64,000 bases of DNA. Source: Lolium rigidum (Eukaryota > Streptophyta > Magnoliopsida > Poales > Poaceae). Shown here piece after piece: positions 10,030 through 20,569 of the stretch. Every line of letters begins with the position of its first letter. Within the stretch, counting starts at the first letter, position 1. The DNA is taken from contig NC_061512.1 of assembly GCF_022539505.1 (NCBI RefSeq), positions 151,139,962 to 151,203,961 of the forward strand, written 5' to 3'. The notes beneath the pieces were generated by a model, which worked only from the letters and a program-made list of their open reading frames with translations, did not search any database and was not told the DNA's origin. Made by a program: the position numbers and the translations under genes.

Positions 10030-12532
10030 TTCTAAATTGTGAAAAGACTAAAATACCCCCTGGACCCATATTGGGCCCAGCCCACTAACCTAAGCCCATG
10101 GGACAGCCCACTAAGGCGTGCCCAAAGCGGTTCGGTGGAGCCGAACGGCCCACCGCTCTCACTCACTCGGCCCTCTCTCACTTTTTTCCTAACCCTAACT
10201 CCTCTCTCGCGACGCCCGTGGCGATGGCGTCGCCGCCATGGCCGCCGCCGTGCTCCGGCCGACTCCGAGCTCCTCCGCCGTAGCCACCTACCGCACCTGA
10301 ACCGCCGTGAGCAGATCTATCGATCTGTCCGCGTGGTTTTTCCCATCTCTTCTTCTCCTGGCGAATCGCCTCCGATCTGGATCTCGGGTGGAATCGCCTC
10401 GACGAACTCCGGCGAGATCACGTCCTCGCCGACGACGGGTGCGTCTCCGAGACCGACCTGGCGCAGGTGCTGCTTGCAGTGCCTGTGCCGTCGTCTCTGT
10501 GCCGTGCCGTGGTGGTGTTGGTGCTCGTCGGCGTAACGCCGGCGCCTACCCTGGATTTGCAGCTGTTAGGGCCGCGCGAGCACTGCCTCGCCATGCCCTA
10601 GCCTCCGCTCTGTGCGCAAGTAAGTGTTGCATCCACCTCTTCTCTGTGCGCCTCCTCTTGGTGCTGTTCTTCTTCCTCCTTAAGCGCTGCTGCTCTCTGG
10701 TGATCCTGTGATCACCCAGAGCCTTGCTATTCCGATGCAATTCGTCTATGTTTGGATTGATTGCAAGATCATGGTCCAATTACCCTTTACTGGTACTGGC
10801 ACATGCTGCTTGACATGCTGTTTAGGTTATTCTTGCTTCTCTGCTGCTCCTAGCATGCTCTATACTTGCCATGCTCTACTGTGCTTGCTCAAGAGCTAAC
10901 TATGCCATGCTATGCTTGGTTATGACTTGCTTATGCTTACTGGTCTATCATGCTTGCTTGTCTAGGTGTACTTGTGTTGCATCTGTGACACTTGTGTGTG
11001 TGCCAGAGGTGCCCGTGATATGCTTCGGTTACTACTCTGCAAGCCAATGATCCATTGGATCATTCTTTGCTTGCCGGCTAACCTCTCTGTGTAACTTGGC
11101 TTGTTATAATTGATCCATTTGATCAATTGATTGCCAGTGATGGCTTACTGCTTAATACTGTGGCTATAAATTAACTATGTTGCTCAATAGTGTGCCACTG
11201 TCAGTACTAAGCATGGATCTGTAATAAATTCATGCTTGTATTAATTTGATTATGATGAACTGCTTATGCAGTGATGATTTTAAATGGCTTGCTTGATATG
11301 AATTTGCTGTTCATGATTATTTATCAAGCAATTAAAGTCTGAATCCATTTACTGGATAGTGATGCTTTGTATTTGGCTTTCTCTCAATTGGTGTTAAGTG
11401 TGAAGTGACCTCGTAGCCTTGCTACCTGACTGGTTGCTCACATGGTTGGCTAGATCTCGGTTGGCTACTCATCTTTGCTTGTATATTTGGGTATCATAGA
11501 AACTATGAATGCCAATATACTTGCCTGTGAAGAAATCTAGGGTTTCTGATGGTTGTATGCTTAGGATTTATTGTGTAGTCTTGGCTGCTAATCCCTGCCA
11601 TCTACTGGTTCTATCTATGTATCAAATCTGGCTAGTGTGTGCATCTGTACATATGTGCTAGTTTCTTGTGCATAGGATCTGTACCTAGATGCTTTTCATT
11701 TTAGTGGCTTTTGACTGGCAGTAATCCTTGGTGAAAACCAAGTGATGATCTACCCACATGAGCATCTGCTCATCCCATGCTCATGCATATGATGGATCAG
11801 ATCCATGGGATCTTTTCCGAGAACTAGGTATACCTTGTTCCAGCTCCTAGAAAGAAATGTTTTGTTGTCTGCAGACTTGGGATTTTGTGTATAGCTCTCC
11901 ACCTCCAGGTCTTGGATGATCTTCTCAGGTCACCATGATTCCTGGTGGTTGAGTGGTTTTGGTTCTGTTCTTGCTCAAGAACTGGATGAACTGAGCTTGT
12001 TCTTGCTTCACCCTTACCTGGTGAATTTGATCTGGTCGACTGGTTCTGGCTTCTAGGGTGTGTGCCCCTTTTATATGAACCCTACTTCTATCCTTGCATT
12101 GACACACAAGCCTGGTTACTTTGGTGACTAGGCTGATGCATTGCCTTGCTGTTGCTGCCTAGCACACTTGAGCTGTGTGCTCTCATATGCTGAAACTTGA
12201 GCCCAGCATGTGTGTGCTCAGGTTTGGTCCGGCTGCTGCCCTTATCTTGTGCTGTCCATGGTTTTGGAACAGCACAAGTGTGCATGACACTTGGTTCTGT
12301 CCAAACTGAATTTATTTGGCTAACACTAATATTCTGGCTAGTGTTGGTGTTTTATTTTGCAGGTTTTTGAAGATGGACATGGCCATGAAGAGATACTTCA
12401 AGGCACATAGTCTAGATTTTAGTGTAGGAACTATATTGTAATCTTTATTTTTTTACTACTGTTTATTACTCATCATTTCTTGTATCAAGAATTCTGTAAA
12501 GACAATGTAATTTGTGTTGTGTTATCAATAAA
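10030..12532 (+). other. Gene-like antisense transcription unit inside the LTR of element A
   Basis: On the strand opposite to gag-pol the LTR holds a grass-gene-like arrangement: a GGCCCA/AGCCCA-rich upstream part, a CCTAACCCTAACTCC leader (about 10188), ATGs in good context at 10223 and 10235 that open only ~20-codon frames, a consensus donor (AAGTAAGT) at 10618-10625, a T-rich intron-like stretch of ~1.7 kb, a pyrimidine-rich acceptor TTTTATTTTGCAG ending at 12362, a short exon with a 13-codon ATG frame from 12373, and AATAAA at 12527-12532. The 3' half is repeated in the left LTR. It could be a captured host 5' region or a regulatory/long non-coding unit; coding capacity is poor. Confidence 0.45.
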
Positions 12533-12923
12533 GCTCAAGTTTTTGTTTATGAGCTTTTGCATTATGTCATGTGTATATTCTTGATTAAATATTGTATTTG
12601 ATACTCACTTTGAAATCCAAAATGATTTGAATATTATCTTGTGTTTGAATTGTCAATTCATATTTATAATGTGTAATGATTATTGTTTAATGTTTAACAC
12701 TTGTCAAATAAAATCAATTCCCCAAATCAACAAGATACAAAAGAGATCATGTCGAAATTTCCCTAACTCACATTGCCTAACCCTAAGTGCAAAATGAGAG
12801 AGAACCTCGATCCCTCTTAGGTTTAGTTGCAATAAGGCGCGAAAATTTCCCCCGTTTTGCGATGAAATGCACATCCCATTTCTAAATCTACCCTTCGTTG
12901 TTCCTATGTTCTGGGTTATTACA

Positions 12924-13310
12924 GCCTCGGAGACGGACGCAACGTGATGGACGTGCGCAGGATGGTGGTGTCGTCTGGCGTCGTGGTGGCGTTGGTGGCA
13001 GGCCTCGCAAGGTCATTGCATTGATCTCTCCTGAAGATGGATATGCGGAAGACGGTGGCGGCGAGGACTTCTAGAGCGTGTATGATGGTACGCGCCGAGG
13101 GTGTGCCGGACCGGTTGTGCCACCTGCTCGTCATTGGGCGACTTGTCGAGGCCCTCTCACCGGTGATGTAGGATTAGCGAGCTATCGTTAGTTTTGATGG
13201 TTTCGGTTCGATCTTTGTAATATTTCTTATAAGGTGTTGTTAATAATCTAATAAAAAATCTCTTGGATGCAGAAGCTGAGGTGATATTTCCCCTATTTCA
13301 AAAAAAGTAT
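12924..13310 (+). repeat. Probable LINE 3' end
   Basis: Degraded GC-rich coding-like sequence passes into an AT-rich tail with CTTTGTAATA and AATCTAATAAAAAATC (about 13216-13259), then GATGCAGAAGCTGAGG and a terminal CCTATTTCAAAAAAAG at 13297-13312. That is the usual layout of Triticeae LINE 3' ends. No reverse transcriptase block is readable. Element A sits directly against it. Confidence 0.5.
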
Positions 13311-13601
13311 ATTCTAGCAGTAAATGTATTTTGATTTTCTTATTCTCGCACTTCGTGTCAGCTCGGAGATCCAATCCGATATTATAGCCGAGACTACATT
13401 GTTGACTCGTATGTGAATCACTCTAAGCTTTGTAATTTCATGAAAATCTATCTAATGATCTACTGGATGGCTCCCACTCCAATAATAAGAAGAACTCAAG
13501 CAGCGCGAGTCCCTCAACAATTCTCGCCGAGAAGACCATGATCGCCGCACCGCTGAGATGGGAAAGGGGGTCGGCGCCACCTCTCCACCAGCCCTAAATT
13601 C
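13311..13601. other. Intergenic sequence, no feature seen
   Basis: Mixed-composition DNA with no open frame of interest, no terminal repeats and no recognisable homology. The last ~100 bases are GC-rich and flank the MITE insertion. Confidence 0.5.
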
Positions 13602-14030
13602 TAAGACTACTCATAGTGGGAGTAACTTAGCTAGTAACATCACACACCCCAATGCATTTTGGTGACATGGCATGAAAATAAATGAAGAAAGAGATTGAGG
13701 TGGTAACTAGCTATGTTACCATAACATCACACACTCCAATGCAAGATGAGTCTACAATGTAGTAATGACACAATGCATGACACCACATATAGGTTACTAT
13801 GCACTATGAAGGTAGTAACTTAGAGCATGTCTAACCGGCCCCTTATTTCTCTGCCCGTATAACGCGAGTTTTTCGCCCCGTATCCCAAAAGTGCGTCTTG
13901 CTCAACCATTTCGTCTAGCAGACCCCGTATTTCGCCCTTTATTTTTAAAAATTAAAACCCCGGGAAAATGAAACCATAGTTCTTCTTCATTGATCATACA
14001 TTGGATCATACATATACATAGCGATCCTAC

Positions 14031-14681
14031 CTACTCGAGGATGATGTATGGCACGAAAGCAACGCTGGCGGCAGCCTCCTCCTCCGCCGTGGCGGCAGCC
14101 TCCTCCTCCGCCCTGGCGGCAGCCTCCTTCGCCTGGAATTCAGCCACGGCGGCGATGGCCGCCGCCTCTTCGTCTGCCTCCGCCCGCGCCTTCTGGGCGG
14201 CCTCCACCTCGGACTCGGCCAACGCCCGCAATAATGCCGCGTCCTCCTCGCCGGCCTCCGCTTCCTCCTCGCCTCCGCCTCCTCCGCCGCTGGTGCTGCC
14301 GATGCGCGCAGCCCATGCCGCCTTCGCCGCGCGATCACGCTCCCACTCAGCGCGCCACGCGTCGAAGTCGACGCCGCTCATCGGCTTGAGCGGCAGATCC
14401 TGTCGGTACCACCGCCCACCGGCGGCGAAGTCCCGGAGCGACTCCGGCATGTAGTACGCGCCGGCGTACTTGCAGGCCGCACGGCGGCTACCCGCGGCGG
14501 AGCGCTTGCACTTCAAGCGCCACGCGTCCACCACGTTGTCCGGCGAGCGGGATCGCTTCGATCCGCTCGCCGGAGAGGCGCTACTGCGGCCGCGGGCGTC
14601 CATGCCGGAGCTGGGGTCGAATGCGGCGCGGGGGAGGAAGTAATTGCTCGCCGGAGCAGGGTGGAGGCGGCGGCGGCGCAC
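14031..14681 (-). CDS. Unknown 216-aa ORF carried by the Harbinger element
   Basis: The open frame runs from ATG 14681; a second in-frame ATG (MDARGRSSASP...) at 14603 is an equally likely start. Residues about 27-125 look like a compact basic/aromatic region (VDAWRLKCKRSAAG..., RWYRQDLPLKPMSGVDFDAW, WERDRAAKAAWAAR). The remainder is an alanine/glutamate-rich, probably coiled-coil tail made partly of a short duplicated unit. A TATA-like TATTTATA lies upstream on this strand (about 14738-14745), with the palindrome between it and the start. I do not recognise the family. It could be a captured host fragment or an accessory ORF of the Harbinger family. The GC-rich frame also gives long shadow frames, so codon-level tests are needed. 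Confidence 0.5.
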   Translation of the reverse strand: MRRRRLHPAPASNYFLPRAAFDPSSGMDARGRSSASPASGSKRSRSPDNVVDAWRLKCKRSAAGSRRAACKYAGAYYMPESLRDFAAGGRWYRQDLPLKPMSGVDFDAWRAEWERDRAAKAAWAARIGSTSGGGGGGEEEAEAGEEDAALLRALAESEVEAAQKARAEADEEAAAIAAVAEFQAKEAAARAEEEAAATAEEEAAASVAFVPYIILE

Positions 14682-14696
14682 GGCGGAGCTAGGGTA

Positions 14697-14724
14697 GCGA
14701 GTGAGGGGTTAACCCCTCACTCGC
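14697..14724. repeat. 28-bp perfect palindrome
   Basis: The sequence is its own reverse complement, centred on GGGGTTAACCCC with GCGAGTGA arms, lying between the unknown ORF's start and the TATA-like sequence. It could be a transposase-binding or operator-like site, or a cruciform-prone element relic. Confidence 0.9.
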
Positions 14725-14930
14725 ACCTGCGGCCAGTATAAATAGTGGGCGGAGGGGCCGATTTCCTGGGCCCCGTATTCCGCCGAAACGGGGCGGCCCG
14801 AATACGGGGCCAGCTAGACGGCCCAAACCGCGCCTGCCCCGTATGTCGCCGGAATTTTACGGGGTGGGCGGGTTATAAGGGGCCTGTTAGACCTGCTCTT
14901 AGACTAGTAACATGTCATATGTTACTAGTA

Positions 14931-16353
14931 CTAGTAAGTAGCACGTGCTTTGCACGTTGCAGCAAAAATTGTTTTGAAATATATTTTCAGTTTTTATTTA
15001 TGTATTATCGCTCTGCAATGTTGGCACTTGAGACACACAAGGAAAAAAAAAAGAGAACTGCATAATCGCATTAATTTCTTGTGTAGTAAAAAAACTTAAC
15101 CAGATCCACAGATGCACTACCAATCTACTATATTTCATCCGGATGAAAACTAAGAATATATAATAACACGCTCGAAGTTAGAAAGTAGGTGAACCTAGTT
15201 ATTATGGCAAACATATTGGGGAGTGATGTTTTGGCACATGAGAGCGTATGCTCCCTTTATTTTGAAATACATGTTAGACATATTTTAAAATGTTAAAAAA
15301 ATTGAAACAAAAATTTCGCACGTACATCTTTATGTGCTACGCGCTCACAAAGTTGTTTCATGAAAAATCGACATGTCATGTGGCGTGTGTAAAAAAGACA
15401 AAATTCGGTGCTGAAACAAAGACTTATCACAAGATAAATTTTCTCTTTTTCGCTTAGACTACAAAAAATATCATTTTTTCGTGAAACTTGATGAATACAC
15501 ATATATTATGGAGATGTACATGTAAAAATTTTTGTCAAAATTTTTCAACACTTGGAAATATGTTTTCATGGTAGAGGGATCATACGCACCCGGGAGCCAA
15601 ATTGAGTTTCTGAAACATATTGAAACCATCAACATCAAGGATTTGTAACTGGACAAATAGACAATCACCTTGTGTACAACAAAAAACAGGTACTGTATAG
15701 AAAATAATCTTGCCTACGTACAGATCTTATACCTACATATACACGACGGTAGACGTGCCCGCCGGAGAGAGCTAAGAGGTCCCAAACCTGGATGTAGTAT
15801 GCTGCAGATAGCAAATAGTAATGGGTGACTGGGTGAGCCTTGCCTAAATACAGATCGGCATATGGCGCCGCCGGCCGGAGGGAGATAACTAAGAGTTGCC
15901 AACCTGGATAGTATGTTGCAGTTAGGAGATGTAGGGCGTAACCAGTGACGCTTCAGGTCAACTAAGCTCAGCAAAGATTCTCGAAGAATGAAGGAATGGT
16001 GCAAGGAAGATGAAGACAGAGCTGTAGTAAGAATGTGAGATATGAGCGAAGGTAACAGGATTGCAACAGGATGGACTAATAATTGAGGAGTTGGTGCGGG
16101 AGAAAAGACAGCGCAGGCCGCCTTCTATTTTAAAAATAAAAAATAAATCAGAACGCCACAGACCTGTGGAGCTCACGGGAAGGTTCTAGGAGCTGTCGTG
16201 AAAAGAGCGGGAAACCAGCAGGGACGAATCAGCAGCTTACAACCGTCCGATGGGGTGAAATCGACGGTTAAAAGTGAACCTGTGTTGCCTGGTAGTGATC
16301 TGTAGTGGGAATGAAATTCAAATTTCAAAACTGGTGCATTATAGTAGTAGAGA
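14931..16353 (-). mobile_element. Non-autonomous Helitron, 1423 bp
   Basis: On the minus strand it begins TCTCTACTACTATAATGC (5' TC, at 16353) and ends with the hairpin ACGTGC-AAA-GCACGT followed about ten bases later by CTAG (14934-14931), inserted between A and T, with no target duplication. Those are the diagnostic Helitron ends. The interior has no Rep/helicase frame. Part of it (about 15240-15600) resembles another small repeat with TTTTTGTCAAAATTTTT-type cores, possibly an older nested MITE. Removing the Helitron rejoins the flanking Tourist MITE precisely. Confidence 0.8.
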
Positions 16354-16379
16354 TAAGTTACTCCCCACTATGACTAGCC

Positions 16380-16724
16380 TAACCCCACTTACATGCTCTA
16401 TCTAGCTTTGACTATAGTTTAAATGCATGATTACAAATATTAACTCATTTTCATGGGAGATTTACTCAAATACTGTAGTTTTAATAGGATTGGAGGCCTA
16501 GTTGCGCGCGCGCGCGACTGGAAAGAAAAACATACTCCAAGGATTTTGTTTTTTTTTCTTTTCTTGGACGCGTGGTGACCAAATAAATGGCTGCAGGTTT
16601 GTGGTGGGATTCGCTTTTCCATTCCAATCATGTGCTTACATGCAGGTGCAGGTGTAGGTGTTCCATTTGATTTCGAGATCCAGCTGGACCGTATTCCATC
16701 ATACGCGCGACCGTATTCGACCAA
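16380..16724. other. Short spacer, no gene seen
   Basis: Contains a (GC)n run at about 16505-16517 and mixed sequence between the MITE and the next Helitron terminus. Nothing else is recognised. Confidence 0.5.
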
Positions 16725-16752
16725 CTAGATTTTGATGTGCGCCTTGGCGCAC
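16725..16752 (-). mobile_element. Helitron 3' terminus (second Helitron, 5' end not located)
   Basis: On the minus strand a perfect hairpin GTGCGCC-AA-GGCGCAC (16752-16737) is followed after eight bases by CTAG at 16728-16725 and then T, the canonical Helitron 3' end. The body therefore extends to the right. I could not find its TC start, so its length is unknown; it may include the DCN1-like exons. Confidence 0.68.
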
Positions 16753-19700
16753 GATCCCGTAAAACTCATTGTAGGTTGAAAAATGATAATAAATCTTCTT
16801 TGATTTTACAAAATGTAGCAAACCACACTAAATTACAATAGAAAACATTCATTTATATACCACCAGGGAAACATGAGGAAAATACATTATAACAACTAAT
16901 GGTTGTTGATTCTGCCAAGAGCAACAAAAAGAAGTGAACACCAAAATCATCATCTACATGTCGCAACATGGTCTTTAAAAGTCATGGCACAAAGGACATA
17001 TAGAAAAAATAAGCCGGTTACATATTACCTGACAGCACGCCAACTCACTAAGAGGATCTACAGAACCAAGAGCACCAACACGAGACACAGCCATCCGAAC
17101 TAAGAAACCGCAAGAACAACAGCATACATCGCAGTGTTTCTATAGGCTTGCATTCCCTAGTAGTTTTAGTTACGAACCCATACAAACCCTATCCTTGCAT
17201 GATCATGGACCGAACAACACAGTTGAACAAAAAAAAGAACATGGTGGGCACGATCCCGTGGGATTTGAACCAATCTACAACATGTATAATAGCAGTGAAA
17301 ATTATCTTAGGTAATGGTGATGCATTTTATAGTATTTAGAAAACAAACACATCAAGATGAAATTATAACTGAACACACGAAATCAGAACGGAGCAGCATA
17401 CACTTACATACAATGAGGGATATACATAATAGCTATTAAGGAAGAGTAGGTTGGTAGAAAAGAGAAGAAAATAAGTAAAGTGTGGCATGCACACCAAGAA
17501 TCTCTTAAACGCAATTACTGGAACCAGCAGGAAATCGACAAAGATAACGGTAAGTATATACACATGGTTTTGAGATAACAGTAGGTATATACACACAAGG
17601 TATGCATGTTCACAACAGAGGTGTTCATCACTTCCTGCATAGTCTACTATGAAACTACGAACATAAACGACACGATGAGCACTAAGATCTCTACCTACAA
17701 CAAAATACAGAAGGTAGCAATCTCAGTCTAGGTAACAATGATCACACCTCATAATCTATGTCGAAGTCGAAGAGGTGGATCTCACTTTGAGAACGGTATT
17801 TGACTCAAATTTATGAGATCGTTGGCCTCAAAATCAAGGAGGATGGAATTATGCTTGCCAAACTATCTTCGTGTTCATAGATAGGGTGTGACGGTGGAAG
17901 AGACGCCATCCCTTGTAGCCATGATGACCAGCTGTTGCGGTACTGCCATCATTATTCATCTGTCAAGAAATAGGATCACTTTGAAACTGGTAATTCTTCA
18001 ACAATCTAGATTAATGTATATAATCTACCCTAAGGATACGTTTGGTAGCCAACTAACAACAATTGCATGTCCCCTCTCGCCCACTGACTACACTTGGATG
18101 TATGGAGTTCTGAAGCAAAATTTAGTGACAACAGTAGTAGAATAGTGGTAGCGAAAATATCAACCATTAGAAAATGTTGAACAAAAAACAACACAATAAA
18201 AGATCCTATTTCATGAATAACAAGAGAGCAACTATTTAGCCAAAAGTAATTAAGTGAAGACACCGAGTAAGCTCACAATATACTTCCATGAGCCGAACAA
18301 TCGAGTCAAGAAAGAAAAATTAAGCACAGGTGTGTAAATAGAAAGAGTGATTGTGAAGAAATGTCCTCTTTCTTATTGATATATTCAGCTCTATGTTGTC
18401 AGACTAAAGATAGGTAGATCGAGAAAAGGAGATAGCCGAGGTACAAAAATAACTTTTTGAATTTGCAAAGTTACTAATCATACGATCTGATTTGCTGAGA
18501 AGGAAATGTCCTCTTTCTTATTTATCTGGAAAGTCATAAAATATAAATAATATCTAAGTTTTGAATGGCTTTAACTCCAAGGCAATTCATGAACTATTCT
18601 TTGTTTTGTATGGCTTTAACTCCTACACGATTCATGAAATAATCGCCCATGATTAATCCGTAAGACCAAAACTGAATACAAACAGGTCCTTCTCTTAATT
18701 AAAGCCAGTGATACATTTACTATATCATGTCATGAGTAAATAAATAAATACATCAAGTAAAAAAACTAAATATTATTTCACTATGCACCTAGAAAGTTGA
18801 ATACATTTCATAAGATCATCAACCTCGTTCCATATTGCAGCTTGTAATTTTCACCCTTGATTCCTGAATCACTTATCACTATATCTGAAGTAAAAATATA
18901 ACTTTCTAGTGACAACACCAGCAGAAATACAGTGGCATATTCAATCTGAAGCTGACAGTAGCCCATATTTTGTTAGGAATCAAAGTCTATATGAAGAAAA
19001 TACGGCCTTTTTTACGCTAACTATCTCTTACTGATGTGTACAACACCAACAACAACAAAAAAACAAGGGAACACAGCACAGATTTAGTTCGTAAGTCAAC
19101 TTAGGAATGAAAAGCGCCGTAAAAAGCACACTTGGTCATGATGCACATACTGTAGTTATCTTGCTTGATAAGGCACATTAAAAAATAGGGGCCTAAGCAA
19201 AACCCCCTATTTCGCTGGTATGGTTGATAGACACATTACAAAATAAAAACTATCTTGCTATCACAATATAAAAGATGTGTATACATAGATGCTCAGCAGT
19301 TATAAATCCAGAGTCACCATTACTATAAAAAAAACCTAAGAAGAGTTGGGCAATAAGAAGGAAAAATATTGGCTGATCAACCATACCAATATGTCCCCAG
19401 AAGCAATGAGCATCCTGCTTATGGGTTGACAGACACATTAGAAAATATAAACTATCTTGTAATCACAATATAAAAGATGCATATACCTAGATGCTCAACA
19501 ATTATAAATCCAGAGTCACCATTCCTATAGAAAAACCTGAGAAGAATTGGCCAATCAGCAGGAAAAATATTGGAGTATTGGTGTAAGAACATATTGGATA
19601 CCGCCAGGTTATCCATAAGAGGCAAAATTTCTATGCGCATCAGCAAGGCCAAAATACATTTGTGCGATAAGAGAAGGAACTCTTAAATTTTCCATCTGAA

Positions 19701-20569
19701 ACAACTATTATCTAAGAAAATGGAACAATACAACCATTCAGTAGCTAGCACTTTCCAATTAAAATATGCCAGAATAATATATTATACTTTTCCAGTATTG
19801 AACTAATTCGAGTTGCCAGTACTATGCAGCAATGGATTCGCTACTTTTTCGATGCAAAAGAAGCCCCGCACATCGCAAATGGCAAACGACTGAAACACAC
19901 TGTGCAGCGCAAAATGATAAACAGTCAGCGAGTAAGTAGACACGGAGATTGTATGAAAATATATTACACCTAGAAGTAGCATTGTAAGAAACGTGTCTTG
20001 CAGATAGACAGTACTTAGACAAATTGTCTACACAAACTCACCTCGACAAAAGCTCCCAATGGTTCAATGGATGCGGCATGATGAGTTATGCATACCCTGG
20101 CTCTCAATTAGCACCTGATACAAAAAAGAGGCATGCAATTAAAGACAATGTCAGTTAAGGGGTAAGAAGCGTCTTTAAATCTCCATAAAAAATCCAACCA
20201 ACATGATCTATTATTTTCTATTCAGATAAACCACGAGCCTTTCACATGTAATAGACCAAAGCCTTGAACCCAGTGTAGAAACCTCATAGGCAAGTGAAAG
20301 CGGAGTAGATCACCTAAAGTAGACAGAGACGCTGCATACTCACTTGCAGCTGATCTGTGGCACTTAACTTACAGACCATTAAACCATAAATTTTGGGCTG
20401 AAACTGCATGACAACCTTTCAGACAAAATATCTCAGCCCCGACGACAACACAAGTTACATACTTCCAACCTATCTATTAACCCAAACATTCAGCGGTTAT
20501 TTCACCCTTGGCAAATAAGAACCTTTCAAATATAATTAACTACTAATTACATATGTATGGACTACTCAC
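16753..20569. other. AT-rich DNA, no gene recognised
   Basis: Intron-like, AT-rich sequence with only short open frames. A weak local duplication is visible at about 19195-19560 (two ~200-base copies sharing the AACTATCTTG, AGATGCTCA and CCAGAGTCACCATT blocks). No RNA gene, terminal repeat or protein motif could be supported. The region may be Helitron body or decayed introns of the DCN1-like fragment. Confidence 0.5.

Larger units (their letters stand above)
1..12923 (-). mobile_element. Tekay/Del-type Ty3-gypsy retrotransposon A (left end outside window)
   Basis: Reading right to left: 5' LTR (7929-12923), primer binding site, extra ORF, gag, protease, reverse transcriptase, RNase H, integrase with chromodomain, polypurine tract, and the first part of the 3' LTR. 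The PR-RT-RH-IN order makes it Ty3-gypsy, and a C-terminal chromodomain plus long LTRs point to the Tekay/Del chromovirus lineage. The 1.64 kb of LTR visible in both copies is nearly identical (about five substitutions plus several one-base indels), so the insertion is young. Nevertheless gag-pol is broken at about seven places, many at CTG/CAG motifs. The base run after the right LTR begins GCCTC, the candidate 5-bp target duplication; its partner lies outside the window. Confidence 0.93.
7929..12923 (-). repeat. 5' LTR of element A, ~5.0 kb
   Basis: The right edge is set by homology with the left copy (ends ...TTACA at 12923). The left edge is set by the primer binding site two bases away, giving TG...CA termini. 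The length of about 4995 bp is very long for a gypsy LTR. Inside are an AT-rich part (about 9240-10030), a GC-rich part that looks like a grass 5' UTR on the plus strand (10070-10620), and a T-rich intron-like stretch followed by a polyadenylation signal. Confidence 0.9.
13823..14898. mobile_element. Non-autonomous PIF/Harbinger element, 1076 bp
   Basis: Terminal inverted repeats GAGCATGTCTAACCGGCCCC (left) and, reverse-complemented, GAGCAGGTCTAACAGGCCCC (right) are flanked by TTA at 13820-13822 and 14899-14901. It lies inside the MITE. It encodes no transposase but carries a 216-codon minus-strand frame and a 28-bp perfect palindrome near its right end. Confidence 0.85.
13605..16379. mobile_element. 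Tourist-like MITE split by two later insertions
   Basis: The left end GACTACTCATAGTGGGAG and the right end (reverse complement GGCTAGTCATAGTGGGGAG) form a terminal inverted repeat flanked by TAA on both sides (13602-13604 and 16380-16382), the PIF/Harbinger-type three-base duplication. The MITE's own sequence is only about 13605-13822, 14899-14930 and 16354-16379. The rest is a Harbinger element and a Helitron inserted within it. Subterminal repeats (AACTTAGCTAGTAACATCACAC and GTAACTAGCTATGTTACC) support a typical Triticeae Tourist family. Confidence 0.82.

Noticed and set aside
10039..10536. 165-codon plus-strand frame in the LTR of element A
   Set aside because: GC-rich, low complexity and overlapping other long frames; the likely ATGs at 10223 and 10235 open only ~20 codons in other frames. 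Treated as an untranslated leader.
14048..14454. Plus-strand proline- and alanine-rich frames in the Harbinger element
   Set aside because: They are the reverse strand of the alanine/glutamate repeat of the minus-strand ORF, kept open by GC composition.
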